NCBI GenBank assembly: GCA_002347645.1
Contig: DDYF01000047.1
Span: 1 to 64,000, forward strand
Length of the DNA stretch: 64,000 nt
Direction of reading: 5' to 3'
Source: Thermoleophilia bacterium UBA2241
Lineage (GTDB): Bacteria > Actinomycetota > Thermoleophilia > UBA2241
Shown: positions 27,259-36,394 of the stretch, one piece after another
Position numbering within the stretch: the first letter of the stretch is position 1
How the letters are laid out: each line of letters starts with the position of its first letter
Program-made: the position numbers and the translations under genes
Notes under the pieces: generated by a model
Told to the model about the DNA's origin: nothing
What the model saw: the letters and a program-made list of their open reading frames with translations, nothing else
Databases searched by the model: none

Positions 27259-27286
27259 AGGGTAGCACAGGCCATGTGCCCGGCAA
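27259..27286 (-). promoter_or_regulatory. Candidate rpsO-pnp promoter
   Basis: On the minus strand TTGCCG (27286-27281) and TACCCT (27264-27259) are separated by 16 bases. The start near 27252 would give a leader of about 88 bases before the rpsO start. Confidence 0.5.
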
Positions 27287-27337
27287 ACCGTGGCGCCGCC
27301 GGGCGCGGGCGCGCTCGTGCGTGCGCCAGGGCCGAGG

Positions 27338-28303
27338 TCAGGCGCCGCCGAGGCCCACCTCGTCGAGCGCCGGGTCGTCGAGCGCGGCTGCGGCGGAGAC
27401 ATCGGCCCGCATCTGCGCGACGAGCGCGTCGACGGACTCGAAGCGGCGCTCGTCGCGCAGCTTGTGAAGGAAGTCGACGCGGATGTCGCGCGCGTAGATG
27501 TCGCCCTCGAAGCCGAGGAGATGAGCCTCGACGGTGACGTGGGTCGTCGGCTCGTCACGGTCGTGGAACGTGGGGTTGTGGCCGACGTTCACCGCGGCCC
27601 GGAACCAGCGGCCGGCCACCCGTACCCTGGCGACGTAGACACCCTTGCCGGGAAACAGGGTGCCGGCCTCGACATCGACGTTGGCCGTCGGCATGCCGAG
27701 CGTGCGCCCGCGGCGGTCGCCCGGGACGACGCGCCCGGCGGCCGACGGCGGGCGCCCGAGGATCGCGCGGACGTCTTCGAGGCGCCCCTCGTGCAGCAGC
27801 AGGCGGATGCGGGTCGAGCTGATCGGGCGCCCGTCCTCGGTGACCAGGCGCAGGGCGACGGCCTCGAACCCGAGCCTCTCGCCACACCGGCGTAGGGCGC
27901 CGGCGTCGCCTGCACCGCCGGCGCCGAACGTGAAGTTCGCGCCGACCACCACGAGGCGGGCACTGAGAGCGTCGTGGAGGATGTCCGTGCAGAAGTCGTC
28001 GGGCCCGAGGGCGGCGAGCGTCGTGTCGAACGCCAGCAGGATCAGCTCGTCCGGGCCCAACTCGGCGATGAGACGCCGCTTCTCGTCGGCCGTGGTGAGC
28101 AGGCGGGGCTGGCGCGCGCGGTCGAGCAGCGCCAGGGGATGGCGATCGAAGGTGAGCACGGCGGTCGTGAGGCCGTGCTCGCGGCCTCTGGCGACCGCTT
28201 CGCCGATAACCGCCCGGTGTCCCGCATGCACGCCGTCGAAGGTCCCTATGGCGACGGCGCGCGGCCGGCGCTCCACGTCTCGCAGCCCGGTGAGGACGCG
28301 CAT
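27338..28303 (-). CDS. ribF: Bifunctional riboflavin kinase / FAD synthetase
   Basis: It phosphorylates riboflavin to FMN and adenylylates FMN to FAD. The N-terminal nucleotidyltransferase domain has [10 protein letters not shown] near 20-29 and ISSTRIR near 160-166. The C-terminal riboflavin-kinase domain begins at [19 protein letters not shown] and contains NVGHNPTF. The 321 residues are normal length. The ATG overlaps the truB stop in ATGA, and truB-ribF after rbfA is a familiar order. It is the last gene of the rimP-nusA-infB operon. Confidence 0.96.
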   Translation of the reverse strand: MRVLTGLRDVERRPRAVAIGTFDGVHAGHRAVIGEAVARGREHGLTTAVLTFDRHPLALLDRARQPRLLTTADEKRRLIAELGPDELILLAFDTTLAALGPDDFCTDILHDALSARLVVVGANFTFGAGGAGDAGALRRCGERLGFEAVALRLVTEDGRPISSTRIRLLLHEGRLEDVRAILGRPPSAAGRVVPGDRRGRTLGMPTANVDVEAGTLFPGKGVYVARVRVAGRWFRAAVNVGHNPTFHDRDEPTTHVTVEAHLLGFEGDIYARDIRVDFLHKLRDERRFESVDALVAQMRADVSAAAALDDPALDEVGLGGA

Positions 28304-29214
28304 CACAGCCTGACGAGGAGCCTGAGAGCGCGGCCCTCCTCGGCGGGGCCGTAGACCGCGATCAACTCGCCCCGGTGCATCACCCTCACCGGCTCCTGAG
28401 GGCCGGCGGGCAGCCGGGCGCCGTTGCGCACCGGGAGCACCTGGGACGCGGCGAGCTCGAGCGAGGGAAGGAAGCTGAGCGCGTTCGCAGGAGCGAGGAG
28501 GCCGGGGATGCGCTCGTCGCCGTCGGCGCGACTCTGCACGGCCCCTTCGAACGCAAGGAGCGTCTGGCCGTCGTCGAGGCGCAGCTCGCCGGTGGCCGTC
28601 CGCGTCAATTGGGACAGATATGCGCCCGCGCCGACCGCCTCGCCGAGGTCGATCGCGAGCTGACGTACGTACGTGCCCTTCGAGCAGCCGATGCGGCAGC
28701 GCATGCGCTGGGCGGCGGCGTCGAAGTCGAGCACCTCGATGGCGGCGATCTCGACCTCCTTCAGCGGGGTCTCGACCACTTCTCCGCGATGTGCCTTCCG
28801 GTAGAGTCGCTCGCCGTCGACCTTCACCGCCGACGTCATGGGCACGCGCTGCATGATGGTGCCGAGGAAGCGCGGCAGCGCCGCCTCCACCTGATCGCGG
28901 GTCACCGTCGCGCCGCTGTCGACCAGGGTGCCCGTGCCGTCGCCGCTGTCCGAGCGGGTGCCGAACTGGACCGTGCACTCGTACTCCTTCGGCAAGTCGA
29001 CGAAGAAACGTGCCAGCTTCGTCGCTCGTCCGACGAGCACGACGAGCAACCCGGTGGCGAACGGGTCCAGCGTGCCGGCATGACCGACCTTCTTGACGGC
29101 CGGCCGCAGCACGCGCCGCACGTGGGCGACCACATCGTGCGAGGTCAGGCCGGCGGGCTTGTCGATCAGGAGGACGCCGTCGAGAGGAGCTTTGCGAGTG
29201 CGGAACTGAGCCAT
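28303..29214 (-). CDS. truB: tRNA pseudouridine(55) synthase
   Basis: TruB makes pseudouridine 55 in the T-loop of tRNAs. The catalytic aspartate is D50 in GHAGTLDPFATGLL, preceded by LLIDKPAGLTSHD near 15-27. The 303 residues include a C-terminal PUA-like region. The ATG overlaps the end of nrnA by 49 bases, which is unusually long here, but GAGGGGGTGA lies about six bases upstream and the protein has conserved sequence soon after, so this start is well supported. Confidence 0.96.
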   Translation of the reverse strand: MAQFRTRKAPLDGVLLIDKPAGLTSHDVVAHVRRVLRPAVKKVGHAGTLDPFATGLLVVLVGRATKLARFFVDLPKEYECTVQFGTRSDSGDGTGTLVDSGATVTRDQVEAALPRFLGTIMQRVPMTSAVKVDGERLYRKAHRGEVVETPLKEVEIAAIEVLDFDAAAQRMRCRIGCSKGTYVRQLAIDLGEAVGAGAYLSQLTRTATGELRLDDGQTLLAFEGAVQSRADGDERIPGLLAPANALSFLPSLELAASQVLPVRNGARLPAGPQEPVRVMHRGELIAVYGPAEEGRALRLLVRL

Positions 29215-30143
29215 GCCGTCACCCCCTCGCAGGTGTCGTCGCTCGAGAAGCCGGCCGCCTGGACATGGCCGCCGCCGCCCCGTTCGGCCGCGACGGCGCT
29301 GACGTCAGCGCCGGTAGACCTCAGGCTCACGCGAACGCGCGGCCGGCCCCGCTGCTCCTTGACGAGTGCCGCCACCTCCACGCCCTCGACCGCCCGCATC
29401 CGGTCGACGATGCCCTCGGTCTCGTGGTCGGCCGCGTCGAACTCTGCGTAGTCGGCGCGCGTGAGCACTGCGATGAGGGCGCGGCCGCCGGCCGCGGGCC
29501 GCATGCCGGCGAGCGCACGCCCCTCGAGGCGCGTCGCGCCGGCCGAGCGGCGTTCGTACAGCAGGCGGTAGACCTCGGTCACGTCGATCCCGAGCTCGAC
29601 GAGCCAGGCCGCCGTGGCAAAGGTCGATGCCCCGGTGCTGGAGTGGCGGAAGTGGCCCGAGTCGAACGAGATGCCGGCGTACAGCGCGGTCGCCGCGGCG
29701 CGGCTCGGCACGAGCTCGAGCGCCCGCGCGATGTCGCAGACGATCTCGCTCGTGCTGCTCGCGGCCGGGCGCAGGAGGACGAGGTCGCCAAAGCGGGCGT
29801 TGTCGTGATGGTGGTCGACGTTGACGACGGGTCCGTCCCAGTCGCCCAGGTCGAGCGCCAGGCGCGCCAGGGAGCCGCTGTCGAGCGCGTACAGGGCCTC
29901 GCCGGCGACCGGCGCCCGTCGCTCGACCGACCCGCCGGGCAGCAGGACCTCCTCCAGCGGGAGCAGTTCGCCCGGGGCGACGCAGACCGCGGCCGCCGTT
30001 CCCAACTGTGCGAAGAGATCGAGCATGCCGGCGGCGGCGCCCACCGCGTCGAGGTCGGGCTTCTCGTGGACGGCCAGGGCCACGCGGCGAGCACCGCGCA
30101 TGTGCTGGCAGACGGCGTCCAGGTCGGCGGCGAGCGCCTTCAC
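29166..30143 (-). CDS. nrnA: DHH/DHHA1 phosphoesterase (NrnA, nanoRNase/pAp phosphatase)
   Basis: The 325 residues have the DHH motifs HEKPDLDAVG near 26-35, where the common form is NPDGD but both aspartates remain, the VDHHHDN motif near 110-116 and the C-terminal DHHA1 GGGGH near 295. NrnA degrades short RNA oligomers and dephosphorylates 3'-phosphoadenosine 5'-phosphate. The GTG overlaps the rbfA stop in GTGA, giving the widespread rbfA-nrnA-truB-ribF order. Confidence 0.92.
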   Translation of the reverse strand: MKALAADLDAVCQHMRGARRVALAVHEKPDLDAVGAAAGMLDLFAQLGTAAAVCVAPGELLPLEEVLLPGGSVERRAPVAGEALYALDSGSLARLALDLGDWDGPVVNVDHHHDNARFGDLVLLRPAASSTSEIVCDIARALELVPSRAAATALYAGISFDSGHFRHSSTGASTFATAAWLVELGIDVTEVYRLLYERRSAGATRLEGRALAGMRPAAGGRALIAVLTRADYAEFDAADHETEGIVDRMRAVEGVEVAALVKEQRGRPRVRVSLRSTGADVSAVAAERGGGGHVQAAGFSSDDTCEGVTAWLSSALAKLLSTASS

Positions 30144-30544
30144 GCCTCTCCCCCGTCGCTCGGGTCGGCGCTCTCGCCGGGCTCCGCGGGCGGCTCGTCG
30201 CCGAGTTCCTCCGCCTCGCGTCGCAGCAGGGCCTCGATGCGCATCGCCCGATCGGTGGTGTCGTCGTACACGAACTCGAGCTGCGGCGTGTGCCTAAGGT
30301 GAAGCGCCGCGTTGATGCGGGACTGGAGGTAGCCGTGGGAGGCCTTCAGTCCCTCGAGGGTCGCGGCGCGCTCGCGCGCCCCGCCGAGCACGCTCACGAA
30401 CACCTTGGCGTGACGCACGTCGGGGCTTGCCTCGACGCCGGTCACGGTCACGAAGCCGACCCTCGGGTCTTTGAGGCCGTCGGCGATGGCGCCGCAGATG
30501 ACCTCCTTGAGGCTCTCGTTCACCCGGCGAAGTCGATGTCCCAC
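30140..30544 (-). CDS. rbfA: 30S ribosome-binding factor RbfA
   Basis: This cold-shock assembly factor binds the 5' end of 16S rRNA during 30S maturation. The 134 residues show the KH-like fold core LKDPRVGFVTVTGVE and FVSVLG, and a C-terminal acidic tail. The GTG at 30544 is chosen because GAGG lies five bases ahead and the resulting GHRLRRVNESLKE matches family N-termini. A GTG seven codons further in would trim the first basic helix. It overlaps the preceding ylxP gene by 25 bases. Confidence 0.93.
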   Translation of the reverse strand: MGHRLRRVNESLKEVICGAIADGLKDPRVGFVTVTGVEASPDVRHAKVFVSVLGGARERAATLEGLKASHGYLQSRINAALHLRHTPQLEFVYDDTTDRAMRIEALLRREAEELGDEPPAEPGESADPSDGGEA

Positions 30545-30849
30545 AGCGACCTCACGGGTTCCGCAGCCTTGAGCGTCGTGCGCGCGACCTCGAACTCGCG
30601 GGTGTGGAGATAGCGCTCGATCTCGTCGAGCCTGTCGCGCGCCTGCGCGAGTGAGGACGCCGCGGCGACGATGAGTACCTCGGCGCGCTGCCACGAGTCT
30701 TGCCCCCCCGACTCGGCGAACGCGGCCTTGAACCGCCGCTGCACCACGTCGCGCAGCGAAGCGAGAGGAGCACGCTTCTCCTTGAGCGACCGGTTACCGG
30801 GGAAGTGCAGCTCCGCGAGAAGGACGCCGATGCAGGCTTCAGACCTCAC
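30520..30849 (-). CDS. ylxP: DUF503 protein (YlxP)
   Basis: This small protein belongs to the DUF503/YlxP family, found between infB and rbfA in many Gram-positive bacteria. Typical stretches are GVLLAELHFPGNRSLKEKR near 9-27 and WQRAEVLIVAAASS near 55-68. Its function is not established; its position suggests a role linked to ribosome assembly. The GTG at 30849 lies inside the infB end, overlapping it by 11 bases. Confidence 0.88.
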   Translation of the reverse strand: MRSEACIGVLLAELHFPGNRSLKEKRAPLASLRDVVQRRFKAAFAESGGQDSWQRAEVLIVAAASSLAQARDRLDEIERYLHTREFEVARTTLKAAEPVRSLWDIDFAG

Positions 30850-32920
30850 GCGCGACTTCTCGGGTCTCGTAGGCCTCCAACACATCGCCTTCCTTGATGT
30901 CGTTGAAGCCGTCGAGCAGGATGCCGCACTCGAAGCCTTCCTGGACCTCGCGCGTATCCTCCTGGAAGCGCTTGAGCGATGCGATCTTGCCGTCGTGCAC
31001 GACGACGTCGTTGCGCAGCACACGAAGACCCGCGTTGCGCTGAATGACGCCGCGGGTCACCATGCACCCGCCGATGGTGCCGAGCTTGGACGCCCGGAAG
31101 AGCTGGCGCACCTCGGCCTGCCCCAGCACAACTTCTTCGTACTCCGGTTTCAGCATGCCGACGAGGGCCGCGGTGATGTCTTCCGTGACCTTGTAGATGA
31201 CCCGATACGTGCGCACGTCGACGCCTTCGCTCTCGGCCAACGTCTGGGCGGCGCCGCTCGGTCGCACATTGAAGCCGATGATGATCGCCGACGAGGCCGC
31301 GGCGAGCATGATGTCGGACTCGTTCACGCCGCCGACCCCGGAGTGCAGCACGCGGACCTTGACTTCGGGGTGCTGGATCTTCAAGAGCGCGTCAGTCAGG
31401 GCCTCGAGACTGCCCTGGACGTCGGCCTTCACGATGAGGTTGAGGTCGAGCACCTTGCCTTCGGCGATGCGTGCGAACACCTCGTCGAGGGTCAGCGCGC
31501 GCTGTCTGGCGAGGGCCTCGGTCTTGATGCGGTTGGAACGCTTCTGGCCGAGCGAGCGCGCCGTGCGCTCGTCTTTGACGACGCGGCAGAACTCGCCGGC
31601 GACCGGCAGGTCGTCGAAGCCGACGATCTCGACCGGCGTCGAGGGTCCGCCCGCCTTGAGCGGCTCGCCGCGGAAGTCGCGCATCGCGCGCACGCGGCCG
31701 CTCGCCTCGCCGGCGACCACGGCGTCGCTGACGCGCAAGGTGCCGCGGCTGACGAGCATCGTCGCCACGACGCCACGACCGGGGTCGACCCGCGACTCGA
31801 TGATGAACCCGCTCGCGGGCGCGTCGGGGTTGGCCTTGAGGTCGGCCATCTCACCGACCAGGAGCAGCATGTCGAGGAAGTTGTCGAGGCCGATCCGCTT
31901 CTTGGCGCTCGCTTCAACGAACACGGTGTCGCCGCCCCATTCCTCGGGCACGATGCCGAACTCGGTCAGCTGTTGCTTGATGCGGTCGATGTTGGCCTCG
32001 GGCTTGTCGATCTTGTTCACGACGATGACCATGGGGACGCCCGCCGCCTTGGCGTGGTCGATCGCTTCGACGGTCTGCGGCATGACGCCGTCGTCGGCGG
32101 CCACCACGATCGCGGCGATGTCGGTGACCTTCGCGCCCCGGGCGCGCATCGCCGTGAAGGCCGCGTGCCCGGGCGTGTCGATGAACGTCACCAGCTTGCC
32201 GCCGTGCTTCACCTGGTAGGCGCCGATGTGCTGCGTGATGCCGCCGGCCTCTCCCGCTGCCACCGCAGTGTCGCGGATGGCGTCGAGGAGGCTGGTCTTG
32301 CCGTGGTCGACGTGGCCCATCACAGTGATGACCGACGGGCGAGGCTTGAGGTCCTTGGGGTCGTCGACCGCCTCGGCCTCGAGCGCGGCCTCTTCGTCGG
32401 CGGCGTGCGTGATCTCGACCTGGCGCGTGAAGTCGCCGGCGAGCACCTCGATCGCCTCGTCGCTGAGCGTCTGGGTGATGGTCACCATCTCGCCGTAGCC
32501 CATGAGGGCCTTGATGATGTCGGGCGTCGGGACGCCGAGCAGCTGCGAGACGTCCTTGACGGTCGCGCCGGACGGGACCTTGACGACCCCCGTCGGCACG
32601 ACGGGCTGCGGCGCCGGTTCGTCGCCGCGGTCGCCCCGGCCGCGACGGCCACGGCGCTGGCGGCCCCCGCCGGTCGGCCCGCCGCGACGCGATGCGCCGG
32701 CGTCGATGATGACGCGCCGGCGGCGGCCGCCCGGATTCGCCCGCGGCCGCCGCGGCCCACTCGAGCCGGACGCCGCGTAGGCCTTCTCGATCGCCTCTTC
32801 GTCGACGGTGACCTCGCCGTCGACGACCTCGATGCCGGCCCGCTTGAGGTGGGCGAGGACGTCGTCGACGCTGGTTCCGCGCTGGCTGGCGATGTCGCTG
32901 ACTTTCCGCCGTTTCGCCAT
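30839..32920 (-). CDS. infB: Translation initiation factor IF-2
   Basis: IF-2 is the GTPase that brings initiator tRNA to the 30S subunit and promotes subunit joining. In 693 residues there is an N-terminal IF2_N helix (KRRKVSDIA), an arginine/glycine-rich linker (about 55-105), a second IF2_N, then the G domain: GHVDHGKTS at 202-210, DTPGHAAF and NKID. Domains II to IV follow. It is short for an actinobacterial IF-2 because the linker is compact. It starts directly after the ylxR stop. Several genes in this window appear to use near-cognate starts, which makes the initiation factors of interest. Confidence 0.97.
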   Translation of the reverse strand: MAKRRKVSDIASQRGTSVDDVLAHLKRAGIEVVDGEVTVDEEAIEKAYAASGSSGPRRPRANPGGRRRRVIIDAGASRRGGPTGGGRQRRGRRGRGDRGDEPAPQPVVPTGVVKVPSGATVKDVSQLLGVPTPDIIKALMGYGEMVTITQTLSDEAIEVLAGDFTRQVEITHAADEEAALEAEAVDDPKDLKPRPSVITVMGHVDHGKTSLLDAIRDTAVAAGEAGGITQHIGAYQVKHGGKLVTFIDTPGHAAFTAMRARGAKVTDIAAIVVAADDGVMPQTVEAIDHAKAAGVPMVIVVNKIDKPEANIDRIKQQLTEFGIVPEEWGGDTVFVEASAKKRIGLDNFLDMLLLVGEMADLKANPDAPASGFIIESRVDPGRGVVATMLVSRGTLRVSDAVVAGEASGRVRAMRDFRGEPLKAGGPSTPVEIVGFDDLPVAGEFCRVVKDERTARSLGQKRSNRIKTEALARQRALTLDEVFARIAEGKVLDLNLIVKADVQGSLEALTDALLKIQHPEVKVRVLHSGVGGVNESDIMLAAASSAIIIGFNVRPSGAAQTLAESEGVDVRTYRVIYKVTEDITAALVGMLKPEYEEVVLGQAEVRQLFRASKLGTIGGCMVTRGVIQRNAGLRVLRNDVVVHDGKIASLKRFQEDTREVQEGFECGILLDGFNDIKEGDVLEAYETREVAREV

Positions 32921-33190
32921 TCACCTCACCACCTTTCGTTCGACGCAGGCCTGCACGAACGCCGCGACGAACACGTCGTCGACGGCCGCCGGGCCGCGGA
33001 AGGCGCGCGCGAAGGCGCGCCGCTTGCCTGCCGCCTCGAGGCATGCCGGCTCGGCGCACAGGTACGCGCCGCGTCCGGTCGAGCCGGGACGCGCCAGACG
33101 CACCCGGCCGGCCTCGAGGCCCAATCGTATCAAGTCGGGCTGCGGGCGTTGTCGCCGGCAGCCGACGCAGGTCCGTTCGGGCCCTGTCAC
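32921..33190 (-). CDS. ylxR: YlxR (DUF448) RNA-binding protein
   Basis: This 89-residue YlxR-family protein has the opening PERTCVGCRRQ and the GRGAYLC motif near 40-46. Family structures show an RNA-binding-like surface, and a regulatory role in translation or RNase P has been proposed; its function here is unproven. The start is GTG. It lies in the nusA-ylxR-infB order, three bases after nusA and abutting infB. Confidence 0.92.
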   Translation of the reverse strand: MTGPERTCVGCRRQRPQPDLIRLGLEAGRVRLARPGSTGRGAYLCAEPACLEAAGKRRAFARAFRGPAAVDDVFVAAFVQACVERKVVR

Positions 33191-33193
33191 GGA

Positions 33194-34519
33194 CTACTCC
33201 GTGGCGCCCTCGCCGGCAGCTTCGGCCGCCGCCGAGCTCTCGGCCTTCGCCTGCTCCGCCGCCGTCTGGGCGGCGAGCTCCTCCTCGCTCGGCACGTAGT
33301 CCACGTGGATGCTGCAGTACCGCGAGCCGGGCTCGGCCATGTTGGGGCAGCGTTTCCCGTTCCGCGTGATCGCCATGCACTGACCCGCGAGGTCATCGTC
33401 GCCGTAGTCGATCTCGGACTCCGCCGCGGCCATCTGCTGCTGGCTCTTGATGTCGATGCGCCAGCCCGTCAGCTTGCTCGCGAGGCGGGCGTTCTGGCCC
33501 TCCTTGCCGATGGCCAGCGACAGCTGGTCGTCGGGCACGATGATCGTCGCCGACTTGTCTTCGTCGTCGACGATCACCTCGCGCACGCGCGCCGGCGAGA
33601 GCGCCTTGGCGACGAACCGCGCGGCGTCGTCGTGGTACGGGATGATGTCGATGCGCTCGCCACGGAGCTCGCTGACCACCATGCGTACGCGCGAGCCCCG
33701 GGGGCCCACGCAGGCGCCCACCGGGTCGACGCCGTCGGCGTGCGAGATGACGGCGATCTTGCAGCGTCCCGGCGACGGCTTGCCGTCACGCCCGCGAGCG
33801 CCCGTCTCACGGGCGACGTACTTGATCTCGACGAGGCCGTCGGCGATCTCGGGGACCTCCAGCTCGAAGAGCTTGCGGACCAGCTCGTCGCTGCGTCGCG
33901 AAAGGATGACCTGCGGACCCTTGCTTGAGTCTTGTACCTTGACGATGACCGCCTTGATGCGGCCGCCATGGTCGTAGTGCTCGGTCTCGATCTGTTCGCT
34001 CTTCGGCAGGAGGGCCTCGACCCGGCCGAGTTCGACCAGCGTGTACCGGGAGTCGCTCTGCTGCACGACGCCGGTGACGAGCTCGCCGACGCGGTCGACG
34101 TACTCCTCGAACATAAGGTCTCGCTCGGCCTCGCGGATGCGCTGCAGGATCACCTGCTTGGCCGTCTGCGCGGCGATGCGGCCGAAGTTGTCCGGGGTGA
34201 CCTCGACGCGCTCGACCTCGTTCATGTCGACGCCGGACAGGTCGAGGCGCCAACTCTCGTGCGTCTCGCCCGAAGCCGCCTCAGTACTCTCCTCGTAGAC
34301 CTTCAGGGCCTCGACGTCGATGTGTTCCGGGAAGATCAACTGAAAGACGCGCATGTCGCCCGTCTCCGTGTCGACCTCGACCTTGGCGTGTTCGACCGCG
34401 TCGGGGGTCTTCTTGTAGGCGGACAGGAGAGCGTCTTCGAGCGCGTCGACGAGCGTCTCGAAGGTGATCCCCTTCTCCTTCTCGATCTGGCGCAGCGCCT
34501 CGACGATCTCTCTACTCAC
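33194..34519 (-). CDS. nusA: Transcription factor NusA with C-terminal Cys3His module
   Basis: NusA modulates pausing, termination and antitermination. The N-terminal RNAP-binding domain is followed by S1 (near 130-195) and two KH domains, with [12 protein letters not shown] and [14 protein letters not shown] as their loops. After these, where many NusA proteins end, is an added segment with C381, C391, C402 and H405 ([12 protein letters not shown], then RYCSIH), followed by an Ala/Glu tail. It resembles a small zinc finger. I chose GTG 34519 (441 residues) because GGAGG lies five bases ahead; ATG 34531 lacks a ribosome site. It overlaps rimP by eight bases. Confidence 0.95.
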   Translation of the reverse strand: MSREIVEALRQIEKEKGITFETLVDALEDALLSAYKKTPDAVEHAKVEVDTETGDMRVFQLIFPEHIDVEALKVYEESTEAASGETHESWRLDLSGVDMNEVERVEVTPDNFGRIAAQTAKQVILQRIREAERDLMFEEYVDRVGELVTGVVQQSDSRYTLVELGRVEALLPKSEQIETEHYDHGGRIKAVIVKVQDSSKGPQVILSRRSDELVRKLFELEVPEIADGLVEIKYVARETGARGRDGKPSPGRCKIAVISHADGVDPVGACVGPRGSRVRMVVSELRGERIDIIPYHDDAARFVAKALSPARVREVIVDDEDKSATIIVPDDQLSLAIGKEGQNARLASKLTGWRIDIKSQQQMAAAESEIDYGDDDLAGQCMAITRNGKRCPNMAEPGSRYCSIHVDYVPSEEELAAQTAAEQAKAESSAAAEAAGEGATE

Positions 34520-34973
34520 GTCGGCCTCCATTCGTCGCGAAGTCGTAGACCACGTGGGCGGACGCGATCTCGCGGAGCGGCAGGCTGGTGACGCCGCCGC
34601 TGGTGAGGGCGAGCGTCACGCTCTCGGCGTCGGCCGCCGTCAGCACGCCGCGGAAGTTGCTGCGGCCGTCCCGCGGCGAGGCCAGCTTGACGGCCACCTG
34701 CCGGCCCAGCGCGCCGGCGAAGTGCGTCGCCGTGCGCAGGCGCCGGTGCAGGCCCGGCGAGGACACCTCGAGCGCGTAGCGCTCGCGCAACTCGTCGAGG
34801 GCGCCGCTGACGGCGGCGCACACATCGAGATCGACGCCTCCCGGCCGGTCGATGTACACGGTGAGGGCGGCCGCAGGGCTCACGTCAAGGTCGACGACCT
34901 CGACGTCGGGGAACCCTCTCGCGAGCGTACGCTCGATACTGGCCACCAGGTCTTCCTTGCTCTCGCCCGACAT
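34512..34973 (-). CDS. rimP: Ribosome maturation factor RimP
   Basis: RimP assists assembly of the 30S head and body. The 153 residues show the family features VEVVDLDVSPAAALTVYIDRPGG near 24-46 and LEVSSPGLHRRL near 70-81. The ATG at 34973 has only a weak ribosome site, GGAACGG, and lies ten bases after the T-run of a terminator in its leader. It is the first gene of the rimP-nusA-ylxR-infB-ylxP-rbfA-nrnA-truB-ribF operon. Confidence 0.93.
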   Translation of the reverse strand: MSGESKEDLVASIERTLARGFPDVEVVDLDVSPAAALTVYIDRPGGVDLDVCAAVSGALDELRERYALEVSSPGLHRRLRTATHFAGALGRQVAVKLASPRDGRSNFRGVLTAADAESVTLALTSGGVTSLPLREIASAHVVYDFATNGGRRE

Positions 34974-34982
34974 TGCCGTTCC

Positions 34983-35008
34983 AAAAGAAAAGCCGGTCTC
35001 GCACCGGC
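34983..35008 (-). terminator. Premature terminator in the rimP-nusA leader
   Basis: On the minus strand a stem GCCGGT / ACCGGC with a GCGAG loop is followed by TTTTCTTTT, ending ten bases before the rimP start. Because the operon promoter lies upstream at 35055-35084, this looks like an attenuator rather than the end of another gene. No gene on this strand lies directly upstream. Confidence 0.82.
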
Positions 35009-35054
35009 CTCCACGCGATAACTCCGCCTCCGGGTGTGGTTGTGTGACTGAAGG

Positions 35055-35084
35055 AGTATAGCACCGGGCTGCGCGGCCGCTCAA
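35055..35084 (-). promoter_or_regulatory. Promoter of the rimP-nusA-infB operon
   Basis: On the minus strand TTGAGC (35084-35079) and TATACT (35060-35055) are separated by 18 bases. The predicted start near 35048 gives a 75-base leader that contains the terminator hairpin. Confidence 0.72.
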
Positions 35085-35145
35085 TACGCGGTGCGCTCCT
35101 GCCGATACGTGCAGCGACGAGCAACCGCGGCGAGAGAGGCCAGCG

Positions 35146-35430
35146 ATGGGTGAGTACACGACGTTCACGTGCCGGCAGTGCGGCTACAGTGCCGAGCGCG
35201 TACGCTGGGGTGTGGGCGTCACCGATCCGCGCCAGCGCTTCATGCCGGCGTACTGCGTCGAGTGCGGGACGATCGTCGAGGTCGACCTCACCGGGGCGGA
35301 CCTCATCGTCGACGAGTTCACCTGCCTGAAGTGCGGCAGCGAGCTCTTCTTCCTCGAGAAGGCGGCGTCGTACACGTGCCCGAAGTGCAAGGCGCACGAC
35401 ATGCTGCTCACGCAGGGCGACTACTGGTGA
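35146..35430 (+). CDS. Small zinc-ribbon protein, function unknown
   Basis: This 94-residue protein has four C-x-x-C knuckles: C9/C12, C37/C40, C60/C63 and C78/C81, enough for two zinc ribbons. It has no membrane segment or obvious enzymatic motif. It is transcribed divergently from rimP and ends 24 bases before the stop of the convergent L,D-transpeptidase gene. A GAGAGAGG ribosome site lies about six bases before the ATG. I do not recognise the family; rubredoxin-like or RNA-polymerase-associated ribbons are possible, but neither can be supported. Confidence 0.8.
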   Translation: MGEYTTFTCRQCGYSAERVRWGVGVTDPRQRFMPAYCVECGTIVEVDLTGADLIVDEFTCLKCGSELFFLEKAASYTCPKCKAHDMLLTQGDYW

Positions 35431-35454
35431 CGCACCGCCGGGGCGACCGGCCAG

Positions 35455-36243
35455 CTACTCCTCGATGAAGACGGGACTCCCGGCGGGGACCGTCCTGCCG
35501 ACGGCCAGCACGTCCTTGTCGCGCATGCGCACGCAGCCGTGACTCACCGCCTTGCCGATCAGCCACGGCTCGTTGGTCCCGTGGATCGCCACCGGCCCGC
35601 CCTGCTCCCAGTGGGCGAGCTTCGGCTGGAAGGCGCTGATCCCGATGGCGAGCGCGCCGTAGGGGCCGCCGGGGCGCGGCGGGCGCAGCTTCTGATTGAT
35701 GAAGTACTCGCCGGTCGGTGTCTCGAGGCCGGGACGCCCGACGGCCACGGGGTACTCGCCGACGAGCTCGTTGCGCCGGTACGTCCTCAGACGCCGCTCC
35801 GACAGGTCGATCACGATCCTCGCCGCGGTCGTGTACAGGGCGAGGGTGCCCTCGCGGACCCAGCCGCGGCTGCCGTTGGGGCGCATCGCCACCTTGACGA
35901 GGTACCAGGTCGCGCCACCGGCTTGACGGACGTCGTCGACGAGGACCAGCGACGGGTAGCCGTTCTGGTTGCGCACGCTGAGCCGGGTCTTGACCGCGGC
36001 ATCGGGCGACGGCCGGGTGCGGACCACGACCGGTGCGGTCGCCTTGCCGACCAGCCAGCGCTCGTAGCGTGGAGCCGCAGTGGCGGCAGCCGAGGGCGAC
36101 GCGGTCGGCACAATCGCCGGTGTCTGAGCGGCCCCGCCTCCCGCGGCCCTGGCGCGCACGACGGCGTAGCCGCCGAGCGCCAGCGCGGCGAGCAGGGCGA
36201 CGACCGCCAGGACGAAGAGGGGCTTGCGCGGGCTGGTTGCCAT
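35455..36243 (-). CDS. L,D-transpeptidase (YkuD) with N-terminal anchor
   Basis: The 262 residues have an N-terminal signal anchor (about 8-30), a Pro/Ser/Ala-rich linker, an SH3-like domain near 55-140, and a C-terminal YkuD domain with HGTN and the catalytic motif SHGCVRM (about Cys237). Such enzymes cross-link peptidoglycan 3-3 or attach proteins to it. The ATG at 36243 precedes the anchor directly; upstream in-frame starts would add unconvincing sequence. It is convergent with the zinc-ribbon gene and divergent from lemA. Confidence 0.9.
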   Translation of the reverse strand: MATSPRKPLFVLAVVALLAALALGGYAVVRARAAGGGAAQTPAIVPTASPSAAATAAPRYERWLVGKATAPVVVRTRPSPDAAVKTRLSVRNQNGYPSLVLVDDVRQAGGATWYLVKVAMRPNGSRGWVREGTLALYTTAARIVIDLSERRLRTYRRNELVGEYPVAVGRPGLETPTGEYFINQKLRPPRPGGPYGALAIGISAFQPKLAHWEQGGPVAIHGTNEPWLIGKAVSHGCVRMRDKDVLAVGRTVPAGSPVFIEE

Positions 36244-36351
36244 GCTCGCCGCCGAGGATAGCGCAGCGTGCCGGGGCTGTACACCGTCGCCTGCACCGCT
36301 GTGGCGTGCCCCGCGCGGGCGCTCCCGCCTCGCGGGGCAGTGCCGTACAAT

Positions 36352-36357
36352 ACCCGC
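36352..36357 (+). promoter_or_regulatory. Possible -10 box for lemA
   Basis: TACAAT lies 37 bases before the lemA start. The -35 region is poor, so this is a tentative promoter for lemA-htpX. Confidence 0.35.
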
Positions 36358-36394
36358 AGCCCGATGACACTCGGGGGACAGAAAGGAGACGCGC

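Noticed and set aside
29166..29175. truB starting at a CTG that overlaps the nrnA stop (CTGA), as in rimO
   Set aside because: ATG 29214 has a strong ribosome site and conserved sequence follows it, so the longer 49-base overlap is accepted.
30671..33928. Open frame of about 1085 codons on the plus strand
   Set aside because: It is antisense to infB, ylxR and part of nusA; no motifs.
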